A stretch of DNA of 64,000 nucleotides from NCBI RefSeq assembly GCF_000373585.1, contig NZ_KB891918.1, positions 92,124 to 156,123 of the forward strand, written 5' to 3'. Positions 7,959-16,957 of this stretch are shown here, one piece after another. The position numbers and the translations under genes were made by a program. Each line of letters begins with the position of its first letter. Position 1 is the stretch's first letter. The notes beneath the pieces were generated by a model. The model saw only the letters and a program-made list of their open reading frames with translations. It ran no database searches and was not told the origin of the DNA. This DNA comes from Streptomyces sp. MspMP-M5 (GTDB lineage: Bacteria > Actinomycetota > Actinomycetes > Streptomycetales > Streptomycetaceae).

Positions 7959-8144
7959 TTACCTCGGGCACGTGCCGGTGTGCCGGTAGATCACTACGGG
8001 CGGGCCGGAGACGCGTTCGATCTGACCGCGGAGAGTCAGCTCGAACGTCCGGATCGGCTCCGCGCAAACAGAGCACCGCTGCCCCTTGGGTGCGTAGGTG
8101 GGGTACTCCCAATTTCCCTCGAATGTTTCCGAGCTGCCCGCCAT
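7959..8144 (-). CDS. Small CxxC hypothetical protein (61 aa)
   Basis: ATG at 8144 preceded by GGGGAGG; the frame also opens at 8180 without a good site. The product has QRCSVCAEPI and a final HTGTCPR, i.e. a CxxC pair plus a late Cys and His able to hold zinc. The base composition is more AT-rich than the flanks. It lies 90 bases downstream of the XRE regulator's stop, on the same strand, so it may share the regulator's transcript. Function is unknown. Confidence 0.55.
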   Translation of the reverse strand: MAGSSETFEGNWEYPTYAPKGQRCSVCAEPIRTFELTLRGQIERVSGPPVVIYRHTGTCPR

Positions 8145-8234
8145 TTCTTGCGCCTCCCCAGTTGTCCTGTGAGGCATCAATGATCCTGCATCAGTGAAAG
8201 AAGTCGCTGTCTTATTCGCGTTGTCGACTAAAGA

Positions 8235-9071
8235 TCACTGGCGGAATGACCACGCCCAGGTGGTCAGCAATTGTCGAGCATCGTCACCATAGACGGCGTG
8301 TGCCGCATAGCTGGTGAATCGGTCGAGGAGTGAACGGACGTCTTTGGGGTCTCGGAAGACGGCAGCCCCGAGGTCCGTCTCGATGGTCGCCAGGCGGTCG
8401 TCGTAAACGGTGAATGTACTCAGCGGCGTGTTGCTGAACCTCACGCCTATCGGAAGAATGCCGAGCCGAATGTTCGACTGCAGGGTCAGTGAGGCCAGTC
8501 GGTCAATCTGGAGGGCCATGGCGTCCGACGAAACCAATGGGTACCTGATTGCCTGCTCGGTAAGGAGAAAAGTGAAGCGCTTGGAGTGGTCGAGCAGGAC
8601 GGCCTGACGTTGGAGCTTCATGCCGATGGCCTTGGCCTGTTGTGCCGGCGGGGCATGGGCGATGCTTTCCCGGATGTAATCCGGCGTTGCCAGCAAGCCT
8701 GTGGCCATGGACAGCATGAAGTACCGGAAGTCTGTGGTGACCGCCTCCAGCCCGGCCAGCTCCGACTGCTTCTTGTCCAGCCCTTTTCGATGCAGAGCCT
8801 TGCGGTCCTGCCATTCCGTCTGAGCTATTCGCGCGATGGCCAGGACCTCGGCTGCGACAGCGGGGGAGACGCTCAGCCCGCGCAGGATCTGCTCAACGTC
8901 CACCAGGGACGGACGGAGCTTCCCCCCTTCAATGCGACTGATCTTGGACTGGGACATATGGCAACGCGCGGCAAGCCGGACTCCGGAGAGCCCGGCTTGG
9001 CTGCGGAGATGCCTGAGCATGGCCGCCAGTTCCAGACCGGTCCGGCCGAGCCGGTCAGGCTCGATGGCCAC
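8235..9071 (-). CDS. XRE-family regulator with DUF5753 (triad copy 1)
   Basis: 278 residues from the GTG at 9071, which overlaps the DUF6879 gene by 17 bases. The helix-turn-helix is at residues 14-70 (LRSQAGLSGVRLAARCHMSQSKISRIEGG in pieces), followed by the long DUF5753-like domain (YFMLSMATGLLATPDYIRE). It is the last gene of a three-gene operon: small protein, DUF6879 protein, XRE regulator. The same order recurs at 41636-40043 inside the integrated element. It probably autoregulates the operon (inference). Confidence 0.87.
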   Translation of the reverse strand: MAIEPDRLGRTGLELAAMLRHLRSQAGLSGVRLAARCHMSQSKISRIEGGKLRPSLVDVEQILRGLSVSPAVAAEVLAIARIAQTEWQDRKALHRKGLDKKQSELAGLEAVTTDFRYFMLSMATGLLATPDYIRESIAHAPPAQQAKAIGMKLQRQAVLLDHSKRFTFLLTEQAIRYPLVSSDAMALQIDRLASLTLQSNIRLGILPIGVRFSNTPLSTFTVYDDRLATIETDLGAAVFRDPKDVRSLLDRFTSYAAHAVYGDDARQLLTTWAWSFRQ

Positions 9072-9579
9072 CGTTCACGTACTCCTCGAAGGGGACCGAT
9101 TCGGCGATCGCGATCCGCTGGTACTCGACGAACGGAGACACGTCCCCTTCGAATACCTCACGATTGATCTGCCTGCCGTCCTCCTCGTAGTTCATGAGCA
9201 CGACTTCTGTGCGGTCGAACATCCAGAAGTCCTGGATTCCCTCCAGGGGATTGGTTCGATCAGTCACGTCGAGGACACGAATGTCGTCCCCGGCCTCAGC
9301 GTGCGCCCGGTAATAGCGCGCGAACTCGAATCGAAGGTAGTCGGAGAGCGGTCGCGTCACGATATGCACCCGGCCGTTGTACTTTCCCTCCGCCCGCTGA
9401 CGTGAGATACGTTCTGTGTATGAGGAGGCCGTGCGCGGTGCCAGTGGCCGTCCCTCGCGAAACGCGGCAAAATCTGCGGTCTCCTGCGGTACGAGGTACT
9501 GCGGGAGGGTCTCAAGCCGCCATGCCTCTCGTTCGATCTCCGCGAACCGACGTCGCCACGCTTCACCATCCAAGAGCAC
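9055..9579 (-). CDS. DUF6879 family protein (triad copy 1)
   Basis: 174 residues from the GTG at 9579, overlapping the preceding small gene by 17 bases. The pattern RVHIVTRPLSDYLRFEF, then DFWMFD and VVLMNYEEDG, is the DUF6879 signature; the element copy at 40916 carries the matching ARIVSTPVSEYIRFEY, DFWVFD and LVLVNYFDGEG. The family sits next to XRE/DUF5753 regulators across Streptomyces and is thought to be their partner, but no activity is established. The overlaps on both sides indicate translational coupling. Confidence 0.85.
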   Translation of the reverse strand: MLLDGEAWRRRFAEIEREAWRLETLPQYLVPQETADFAAFREGRPLAPRTASSYTERISRQRAEGKYNGRVHIVTRPLSDYLRFEFARYYRAHAEAGDDIRVLDVTDRTNPLEGIQDFWMFDRTEVVLMNYEEDGRQINREVFEGDVSPFVEYQRIAIAESVPFEEYVNGGHRA

Positions 9580-9769
9580 GCACGGCCTCCCTCAGCACGT
9601 CTTCCGGAATCTCTACCAGGCCCTCACCGGGCGGTGGCGTGAACGCCTCAGAAATGCCTCCCTGCATGACGAGTGTCCCGTTCGCCGCCCGGTAGACATT
9701 CGGGCAGTCCTCGTCACCGCACGTGCCGTTTCCGTTGCCGGTGAGCCGGGTCAGTTCCTCACGTGGCAT
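9563..9769 (-). CDS. Small protein heading the DUF6879/XRE triad (68 aa)
   Basis: ATG at 9769 preceded by GAGGGGG. An upstream in-frame ATG at 9844, with AAGGAG 9 bases before it, would add 25 residues and cannot be excluded. The core NGTCGDEDCPNVYRAANGTLVMQGG has a Cys-x5-Cys pair, then a C-terminal EGLVEIPEDVLREAVRAL helix. Position and size parallel the 76-residue protein at 41406 in the second triad, although sequence similarity is limited to an acidic stretch ending in a V-x-IP motif before the last helix. It is probably a regulator partner; function unknown. Confidence 0.65.
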   Translation of the reverse strand: MPREELTRLTGNGNGTCGDEDCPNVYRAANGTLVMQGGISEAFTPPPGEGLVEIPEDVLREAVRALGW

Positions 9770-10388
9770 GCCGAAACCCCCTCGCTTCTGGCCCTGGCGG
9801 GCCAACTGGCCACGACGGTAGGGGGGCTGGCCCCGGGCGTCCATGCGAGCGCGCTCCTTATGCGCGTCCTGGCATAAACACGGCCGGGGAGCGGCACGGC
9901 AACGCGTAGGGCGACGGGGGCACGGCCCGTGGCCCCGTACGTCAACCTCGCTCGGCAGCGTGCCGACCCCGGTCGCAAGTGATTCACATCCCGGTCGGGT
10001 GGATTGTGGATCCCCGGCGGGCCGGCTCCCGTCTTCGGGCCTGTGGAACATGTGCTCACCCCGGGCGTCGGGGCGTGCGGTGGGACACCGGGTGGGTGCG
10101 GTGACGGGGACGGAGGTCCATGTCCTCGTGGCTCCTCGACAGGAACGGTGACGGGTGCTGTGACCTGCTCTTTTGCCTGGTCCTGAGGTTGTGTTGGTGA
10201 GTTGTTTGTGAAAGGTGGGCCAGATGCGCCAGTTCCCTCGTGAGGCGGGCGGGAAGCGGGATGCGGGGCGAGGGAGCGGTACGGGTACCCGGCCGGACCG
10301 CGGTGGCGGCTCCATCCGGCCGTTCGGAGGGGCACTCTTCCGTGGGGCGCGTTCAAAGACGCGGCCGCGGGCGGGTACGTTCACGGAC
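9770..10388. other. Gene-free region upstream of the carboxypeptidase
   Basis: This stretch of about 620 bases should hold the leftward triad promoter and the rightward carboxypeptidase promoter. All six frames were considered; none has both a ribosome-binding site and protein-like composition. A GCGTAGGGCG copy near 9905 echoes the repeat at 5871-5928. No other structure was seen. Confidence 0.5.
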
Positions 10389-11681
10389 GTGCCGACGACC
10401 TTGAATGCCTCCGCGTCCCCGTCCGCCGTCCGAACCGCTGCCGCGCTGGCGTCCTCCGTACTGCTGTCGCCGCTGCTGGCCGGCACCGCGCACGCCGCCC
10501 CCGCGGACGGCGGCCGGCCGCCCAAGGCCCCCGTGCCGCCCGCGAAGATGTCGCAGGTCGGCGGGGAGCGGCTGGGCCGGCCCGGTGTCCAGGTGCAGCT
10601 CCGGCCGGGCGCGCCCGAGCTGCCCAAGGAGCTCACCGGCCGCTCGTGGATCATCTCGGACGCCGAGACCGGGGAGGTGCTGGCCGCGAAGAACCCGCAC
10701 TGGCAGCTGGCGCCGGCCAGCACGCTGAAGATGCTGTTCGCCGACACCGTGCTGCCGAAGTTCCCCAAGACCACCAAGTACACGGTCAAGGCGGCCGACC
10801 TGGCGGGCATGGGCGTCGGCAGCAGCCTCGTCGGGATAAAGGAGAACCTCACCTACACCGTCCACGACCTGTGGCTGGGGGTGTTCCTGCGGTCCGGCAA
10901 CGACGCGGTGCACACGCTCTCCGCGATGAACGGCGGTACGGAGGCCACCGTCAAGCAGATGCAGCAGCGGGCGGTGCAGCTGAACGCCGGCGACACGCAT
11001 GTGGTCACGCCGGACGGTTACGACGCGCCGGGGCAGGTGTCCAGCGCGTACGACCTGAGCCTGTTCGCGCGGGCCGGGCTGCAGAACCCGGACTTCCGGG
11101 AGTACTGCTCCACGGCGAGCGCGCAGTTCCCGGGCGACCTGGGCAAGGACGGCAAGCGCGCCACCTTCGGCATCCAGAACACCAACCGGCTGCTCAGCGG
11201 CGACTACGACATCAAGCCCTACCCGGGCATCGCGGGCGTGAAGAACGGCTCCACCACCAACGCCGGGTCCACCTTCACCGGGTTCGCCCAGCACGGCGAC
11301 CGCAAGCTGCTGGTCACCGTGATGAACCCGGAGAAGAAGCAGCACAACGAGGCGTACCGGGAGGCCGCCAAGCTCTTCGACTGGGGCTTCGCGGCGGACG
11401 GCAAGGTGACGCCGGTCGGCAGCCTCGTCGAGCCGAAGGGCTCGGGCAAGGACCAAGGCGACGCGAAGAACGGCGACCCGCAGGCCCAGGCCGGGCTGGA
11501 CTCCGGCGGCTGGGGCGGACCGTGGACGGTCGCCGGGATCGGCGGCGGAGTGGTTGCCCTGATCGCCGCGGCGGCGTGGTTCGTTCGGAGGAGGCGCCCG
11601 CAGCCGGAGGCCGGGGGCGGCACCGGGCAGGACGCGGCGCAGGGGCGCCGGGGCGGCTCCGGGGGCCGGCGGCGGAAGTGA
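10389..11681 (+). CDS. D-alanyl-D-alanine carboxypeptidase (PBP5/DacA-type), membrane-anchored
   Basis: 430 residues from the GTG at 10389; the frame runs further upstream but this start places a clear signal peptide (LASSVLLSPLLAGTAHA, cleavage after AHA). The penicillin-binding motifs are SxxK in PASTLKM, SxN in RSGNDAV, and KNG in GVKNGST in place of the common KTG. A C-terminal helix (GIGGGVVALIAAAAWFV) followed by a basic tail anchors it. It trims the terminal D-Ala from peptidoglycan stem peptides outside the membrane. A Pro/Gly/Lys linker joins catalytic domain and anchor. Confidence 0.9.
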   Translation: MPTTLNASASPSAVRTAAALASSVLLSPLLAGTAHAAPADGGRPPKAPVPPAKMSQVGGERLGRPGVQVQLRPGAPELPKELTGRSWIISDAETGEVLAAKNPHWQLAPASTLKMLFADTVLPKFPKTTKYTVKAADLAGMGVGSSLVGIKENLTYTVHDLWLGVFLRSGNDAVHTLSAMNGGTEATVKQMQQRAVQLNAGDTHVVTPDGYDAPGQVSSAYDLSLFARAGLQNPDFREYCSTASAQFPGDLGKDGKRATFGIQNTNRLLSGDYDIKPYPGIAGVKNGSTTNAGSTFTGFAQHGDRKLLVTVMNPEKKQHNEAYREAAKLFDWGFAADGKVTPVGSLVEPKGSGKDQGDAKNGDPQAQAGLDSGGWGGPWTVAGIGGGVVALIAAAAWFVRRRRPQPEAGGGTGQDAAQGRRGGSGGRRRK

Positions 11682-11769
11682 CCGGCGGCGAAGGCGGCCG
11701 GGGGAGGACGTGACCGGCGGCGGGAAGTGACTGCCGCCGGGGGCCGGCGCCGGGGCCGGCCCGCCGCCG

Positions 11770-12855
11770 TCACGCCGTGGCGGCCGGCCCCGTCTCCGGC
11801 TGCCGCCCGGTCTCGTCCGGGCGCTGCCCGGCCCCTTCGGTCGCCGTCCAGGACGCGCAGAAGACCAGCAGCTTCGCGGTGAAGTTGATCCACAGCAGCA
11901 GCGCGATCGGGGTGCCGAACGCCCCGTACATGCTGCGCCCGGCGACGCCCTGGAGATAGCTGCTGAGCAGCAGCTTCAGCACCTCGAAGCCGATCGCGCC
12001 GATCAGCGCGGCGACGACCAGGGCCCGGCGCGGCGGGTGCGCGCCGGCGAGCTTGGTCAGGACGTAGGCCAGCATCAGGAAGTCGGCGAGCACCGCGATG
12101 CAGAATCCGGCGGCGGTGAGCAGGACGCTGACCGCGCCGCCCCGGGGCAGGCCGATCGCGTCCACCGCCCGGCCGACCGCCGCGGAGGCGAACGCCGAGC
12201 AGCCCACCGAGACCACCGCGACCGCGCCGAGCCCGAGCAGCAGCCCGCCGTCGCGGACCTTGCCGAGCAGGAAGTTGGTTTCCTCGTCGGGAAGTTCCCA
12301 GACCGCCCGCAGGCAGTCGCGCAGGGACTGCACCCAGCCGATGCCGGTGAGCAGCAGCGCGGCACCGGCGATCAGGCCGACGGTGCCGGCGTTGTCGACC
12401 AGCCCGGCCAGGTCGAGCTGGTTCGAGATGCCGGGGACCTGCTCGGCGAGCTTGGCCTCCAGCGTGTGCAGCTGGTCCTTGCCGATCGTGGCGGCGACGA
12501 TCGCGGCGGCGACGGTCAGCAGCGGGAAGAGCGCGATGAAGCTGGTGAAGGTGATGGCCGCGGCCAGCCGGGTCCAGTGGACCCGCAGCATCCGCGCGTA
12601 GCTGCGCCACAGGTGGGTGACGAGCAGTCGCTCGACGAGGGGAGCGAGACGCGGTCCGACGACCGGCAGCCGCGGGACCCAGCCGAAGGGGTTGTCGCCT
12701 TCGGCGCCTGTCCCCGAGGCGCGGTCCGCGTCGGCGGTGCCCTCCGCGGCCCCGTCCGCGTCACCGTCCGCGGCCCCCTCCGCGTGGCCGTGCGAGTCCT
12801 CGTCGGCGTCCCCGTTCCCGTCCCCGTTCCCCTGGACGTCGCGCCCGCCGTTCAT
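11770..12855 (-). CDS. YihY/BrkB-family inner-membrane protein
   Basis: 361 residues, ATG at 12855 with GGGAGGCGG upstream. The first 55 residues are an acidic Gly/Asp/Ala low-complexity tail, then come about six membrane segments starting with HWTRLAAAITFTSFIALFPLLTVAAA, which is typical of the YihY family. Family members are of uncertain function, once mis-called ribonuclease BN. It is convergent with the carboxypeptidase, and the MITE-like element sits 40 bases upstream of its start, in its promoter region. Confidence 0.85.
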   Translation of the reverse strand: MNGGRDVQGNGDGNGDADEDSHGHAEGAADGDADGAAEGTADADRASGTGAEGDNPFGWVPRLPVVGPRLAPLVERLLVTHLWRSYARMLRVHWTRLAAAITFTSFIALFPLLTVAAAIVAATIGKDQLHTLEAKLAEQVPGISNQLDLAGLVDNAGTVGLIAGAALLLTGIGWVQSLRDCLRAVWELPDEETNFLLGKVRDGGLLLGLGAVAVVSVGCSAFASAAVGRAVDAIGLPRGGAVSVLLTAAGFCIAVLADFLMLAYVLTKLAGAHPPRRALVVAALIGAIGFEVLKLLLSSYLQGVAGRSMYGAFGTPIALLLWINFTAKLLVFCASWTATEGAGQRPDETGRQPETGPAATA

Positions 12856-12895
12856 CCCCGTACCGCCTCCCGTGCCGGCCGCTCCGGCTGATGAT

Positions 12896-13092
12896 CCGGA
12901 ACACTAGATGAGTGAGTCCGAAGTCCCGTCGTCCGCCCGAAGGGCGGGCCTCGCGGCGTCTGGTGCGGTGCATCGCAAGGCGCCGGAGCGTCTTGATAGC
13001 GGAGCTATCGGGACGGTTCGGCAACGCCGCGAGGTGCCGTGCCAGACGCCGCGAGGCAGGCGGGACTTCGGACTCACTCATCTAGCTTCCGG
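12896..13092. mobile_element. MITE-like non-coding element with 25-bp perfect terminal inverted repeats
   Basis: The left arm at 12904-12928 begins CTAGATGAGTGAGTCCGAAG, and 13061-13085 is its perfect 25-bp reverse complement. CCGGAA flanks both arms on the outside. Inside, a second 16-bp inverted pair lies at 12948-12963 and 13042-13057, and a GATAGC-GGA-GCTATC hairpin sits near the centre. The whole element can fold into one long stem. There is no reading frame for a transposase. A degenerate single arm recurs at 16780-16831. The structure fits a miniature inverted-repeat transposable element. CTAG at each tip may be a target duplication or part of the element. Confidence 0.8.
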
Positions 13093-13208
13093 CTACCCCG
13101 GCGTCCCGTGGCTACCCGACGCACCGGGCACGCGCGTGACGGCCGGGGCGACGGCACGGCGGCTCCATAGGAGGCGGCTCAGTAGGCGGCGATTCCGTAG
13201 GCGGTGGC

Positions 13209-13808
13209 TCAGGGGAACGTGGCCGGCGGCCGGGACAGTTCGGCCGGTTCGCCGCCCTGCCGGGGCACCGGCACCGGGCCCCCGCCGGCGCCGAACGGGT
13301 ACTCCCGCTCCAGCCGCCAGACCTCGTCCGCGCCCTTCTCGTAGAGCGCGAAGCCGGCGACCGTCCAGGTGGCGGAGAAGTCCGCCAGCTCCGCCTGGGC
13401 GCGGTCCATGGCGGCCTCGTCGATGCCGTGCGCGATCGTCACATGCGGGTGGTACGGGAACTGGAGCTCGCGGGCGCACGGCCCGGACGCGGCGCGGACC
13501 CGCTCCTGGAGGACCGTGCAGCCGCCCGCGCCCTCGACGACCTTGACGAAGACCACCGGCGAGAGCGGCCGGAAGGTGTCGGTGCCCGCCAACCGCAGCG
13601 GAAACGGCCGGGACGCGGCGGCGACCTCGGCGAGATGGCGCTCGATGTCGGGCAGCGCGCCGGCGTCCACCTCCGTCGGCGGGAGGAGGGTGATGTGCGT
13701 GGGGATGCCGCGGGCGGCCGGGTCCCCGAAGCCCTCGCGCTTCCGCTGGAGGAAGCGGCCGTGCGGCTCCGGGACCGCGAGCGAAACGCCGAGCGTTACG
13801 GTCCCCAC
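13209..13808 (-). CDS. 2'-5' RNA ligase family (2H phosphoesterase)
   Basis: 199 residues from the GTG at 13808, with AGGAGGGAG upstream. Two H-x-T motifs, THITLLPP and PHVTIAHG, about 85 residues apart are the catalytic signature of the LigT/2H superfamily, which acts on 2'-5' linkages or cyclic phosphates in RNA. The length and the single domain fit the family. It lies upstream of nothing on its strand and downstream of trpS by about 110 bases. The substrate is unknown. Confidence 0.82.
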   Translation of the reverse strand: MGTVTLGVSLAVPEPHGRFLQRKREGFGDPAARGIPTHITLLPPTEVDAGALPDIERHLAEVAAASRPFPLRLAGTDTFRPLSPVVFVKVVEGAGGCTVLQERVRAASGPCARELQFPYHPHVTIAHGIDEAAMDRAQAELADFSATWTVAGFALYEKGADEVWRLEREYPFGAGGGPVPVPRQGGEPAELSRPPATFP

Positions 13809-13914
13809 TGCGTTCTCCCTCCTGACGTGTGCGTGCGCGCCGCACGGGCGCGCACCCTTCCCAGTGTGCCGGGGACGGACCCTGACGGGCGCGTCCCCGG
13901 GTCTGCGCGGACGG

Positions 13915-14922
13915 TCAGCGCTTGGCCGGCAGGAACCCGATCCGGTCGTAGGTGGTGGCCAGGGTCTCGGCCGCCACCGCGCGGGCCTTCTCGGCGCCCT
14001 TGGCCAGGATCGTGTCCAGCGTCTCGGGGTCGTCGAGGTATTCCTGCGTACGGTTCCGGAACGGGGTGACGAAGTCGACCATCACCTCGGCCAGGTCCGT
14101 CTTGAGCGCGCCGTACATCTTGCCCTCGTAGGAGCGCTCCAGCGACGGGATGTCCTGGCCGGTGAGGGTGGACAGGATGGTGAGGAGGTTGCTGACGCCG
14201 GGCTTGGCCTCGCGGTCGAAGCGGATGACCGTGTCGGTGTCCGTCACGGCGCTCTTGATCTTCTTCGCGGTGACCTTGGGGTCGTCGAGGAGATCGATGA
14301 TGCCCTTGGGCGAGGACGCCGACTTGCTCATCTTGATCGACGGGTCCTGAAGATCGAAGATCTTCGCCGTCTCCTTGACGATGTACGGGTTCGGGATCGT
14401 GAAGGTGTCGCCGAAGCGGGTGTTGAAGCGGTCCGCGAGGTCGCGGGTCAGCTCCAGGTGCTGGCGCTGGTCCTCGCCGACGGGGACCTGGTCGGCCTGG
14501 TACAGCAGGATGTCGGCGACCATCAGGACGGGGTAGGTGAACAGGCCGACCGTCGTGCGGTCCGTGCCCTGCTTCGCCGACTTGTCCTTGAACTGCGTCA
14601 TCCGCGACGCCTCACCGAAGCCGGTGACGCAGTTCATGACCCAGCTCAGCTGGGCGTGCTCGGGGACGTGGCTCTGCACGAAGAGCGTGCAGCGCTCCGG
14701 GTCGAGGCCGGCCGCCAGCAGCTGGGCGGCGGCGATCCGGGTGTTGCGGCGCAGCTCCGCCGGGTCCTGCGGGACGGTGATCGCGTGCAGGTCGACGACC
14801 ATGTAGAAGGCGTCGTGCGACTCCTGCAGCGCCACCCACTGGCGCACCGCACCGAGGTAGTTGCCGAGGTGGAAGGAGCCGGCGGTGGGCTGGATACCGG
14901 AGAGCACTCGAGGATGCTGCAT
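13915..14922 (-). CDS. trpS: Tryptophan--tRNA ligase
   Basis: Class Ic aminoacyl-tRNA synthetase charging tRNA-Trp. The start at 14922 (MQHPRVLSGIQPT) gives 335 residues, matching the family length; in-frame ATGs at 14979 and 14988 would add a 19-22 residue extension not usual in the family. The HIGH-type motif is PTAGSFHLGNYLGA near residue 11 and the KMSKS loop is IKMSKSASSPKG near 195. Streptomycetes often have two TrpRS genes, one of them indolmycin-resistant; this window cannot say which this is. It is divergent from the RelE/ParE-like gene. Confidence 0.93.
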   Translation of the reverse strand: MQHPRVLSGIQPTAGSFHLGNYLGAVRQWVALQESHDAFYMVVDLHAITVPQDPAELRRNTRIAAAQLLAAGLDPERCTLFVQSHVPEHAQLSWVMNCVTGFGEASRMTQFKDKSAKQGTDRTTVGLFTYPVLMVADILLYQADQVPVGEDQRQHLELTRDLADRFNTRFGDTFTIPNPYIVKETAKIFDLQDPSIKMSKSASSPKGIIDLLDDPKVTAKKIKSAVTDTDTVIRFDREAKPGVSNLLTILSTLTGQDIPSLERSYEGKMYGALKTDLAEVMVDFVTPFRNRTQEYLDDPETLDTILAKGAEKARAVAAETLATTYDRIGFLPAKR

Positions 14923-15079
14923 GGCGGAGCCATTCCCCTTGGGGCGGTGGTGGGCGACGGGCGGGCGATCGAGAGCCATGGGAGTCATTCTCTCAGGTCC
15001 CGTCCACAGCCGGAGAACAGGTGCACGGTGGGCTGGTCTCCTCGGTACGCTGGCGAAGTCACGCCGAGTTGGAGGGCTC

Positions 15080-15361
15080 ATGCCGCACGAAGAGATCTAC
15101 GAGATTCTGTACACCGAACCGGCAGCCCGCGATCGCGACCGGCTCACGCCCGTCCGTCGCGCTTCCTTCGACAAGGCCGTGGAGTTGCTGGCCCGCGACC
15201 CGTACACCGAGCTGTCGCGGCCTGTCGGCCCCGGCGAGCAGGACCGCGAGATCCGCCTCACGTCGCAGATCGTGGCCGAGTACATGGTGTCGCGCGGCCG
15301 TCTGCTCCTGGTCGTCCTGCGGATCTTCGACGACGCCGACATCCTGCTCGCCGAGGACTGA
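15080..15361 (+). CDS. RelE/ParE-like protein without a visible antitoxin
   Basis: 93 residues, ATG at 15080 preceded by GGAGGG. The arrangement of an N-terminal strand (EIYEILYTEPAARDRDRL), two helices, and a strand-rich end (QIVAEYMVSRGRLLLVVLRIFDDADI) resembles the RelE/ParE toxin fold. No small antitoxin gene is adjacent: trpS is divergent and glyA convergent. It may be a solitary domesticated protein rather than a working toxin. Recognition is by pattern only. Confidence 0.55.
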   Translation: MPHEEIYEILYTEPAARDRDRLTPVRRASFDKAVELLARDPYTELSRPVGPGEQDREIRLTSQIVAEYMVSRGRLLLVVLRIFDDADILLAED

Positions 15362-15369
15362 GATCCGGT

Positions 15370-16647
<1,278 letters not shown>

Positions 16648-16957
16648 GGCGTCCTCCGGGGCGATCGAGCGGTGGTCGGTCGTGGTCCCGGGGTACCCAG
16701 GCGGGCGGCACCTCGTAGGCGTGTGGCCACGCACCGCTTCCTCGGGGTCCGTTCCCCGTGCGCCAGTCGCGGCTGCGCACCGGAATTCTAGATGAGTGCG
16801 TCCGAAGTCCCGCCTGCCCCGCGGCGTCTGGTGGCGGGCGTCCGGTGCGTGGCCTGCGGGCGCCCGCGCCGAGCGAGACAATGAGTAAGGAGAGATCGGC
16901 ACAGAAGACCGGCACAGAAGTCGGACCGGGAGTCCGGACCAGCGGACGGAGTCACCC
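16648..16957. other. Divergent glyA/rocD intergenic region
   Basis: This 310-base gap contains the solitary repeat arm at 16780-16831 and presumably the promoters of both genes. No small gene or riboswitch fold was recognised. Confidence 0.5.
16780..16831. repeat. Solitary arm of the MITE-like element
   Basis: CCGGAA, then CTAGATGAGTGCGTCCGAAG and onward, matches the reverse complement of the right arm at 13043-13092 with about two mismatches plus differences in the short tip spacer. No second arm follows, so this is a truncated relic or a solo end. It lies between glyA and rocD. Confidence 0.75.

Noticed and set aside
12908..13546. 212-residue rightward frame starting in the MITE
   Set aside because: Runs through the non-coding inverted repeat and the antisense of the 2H phosphoesterase.
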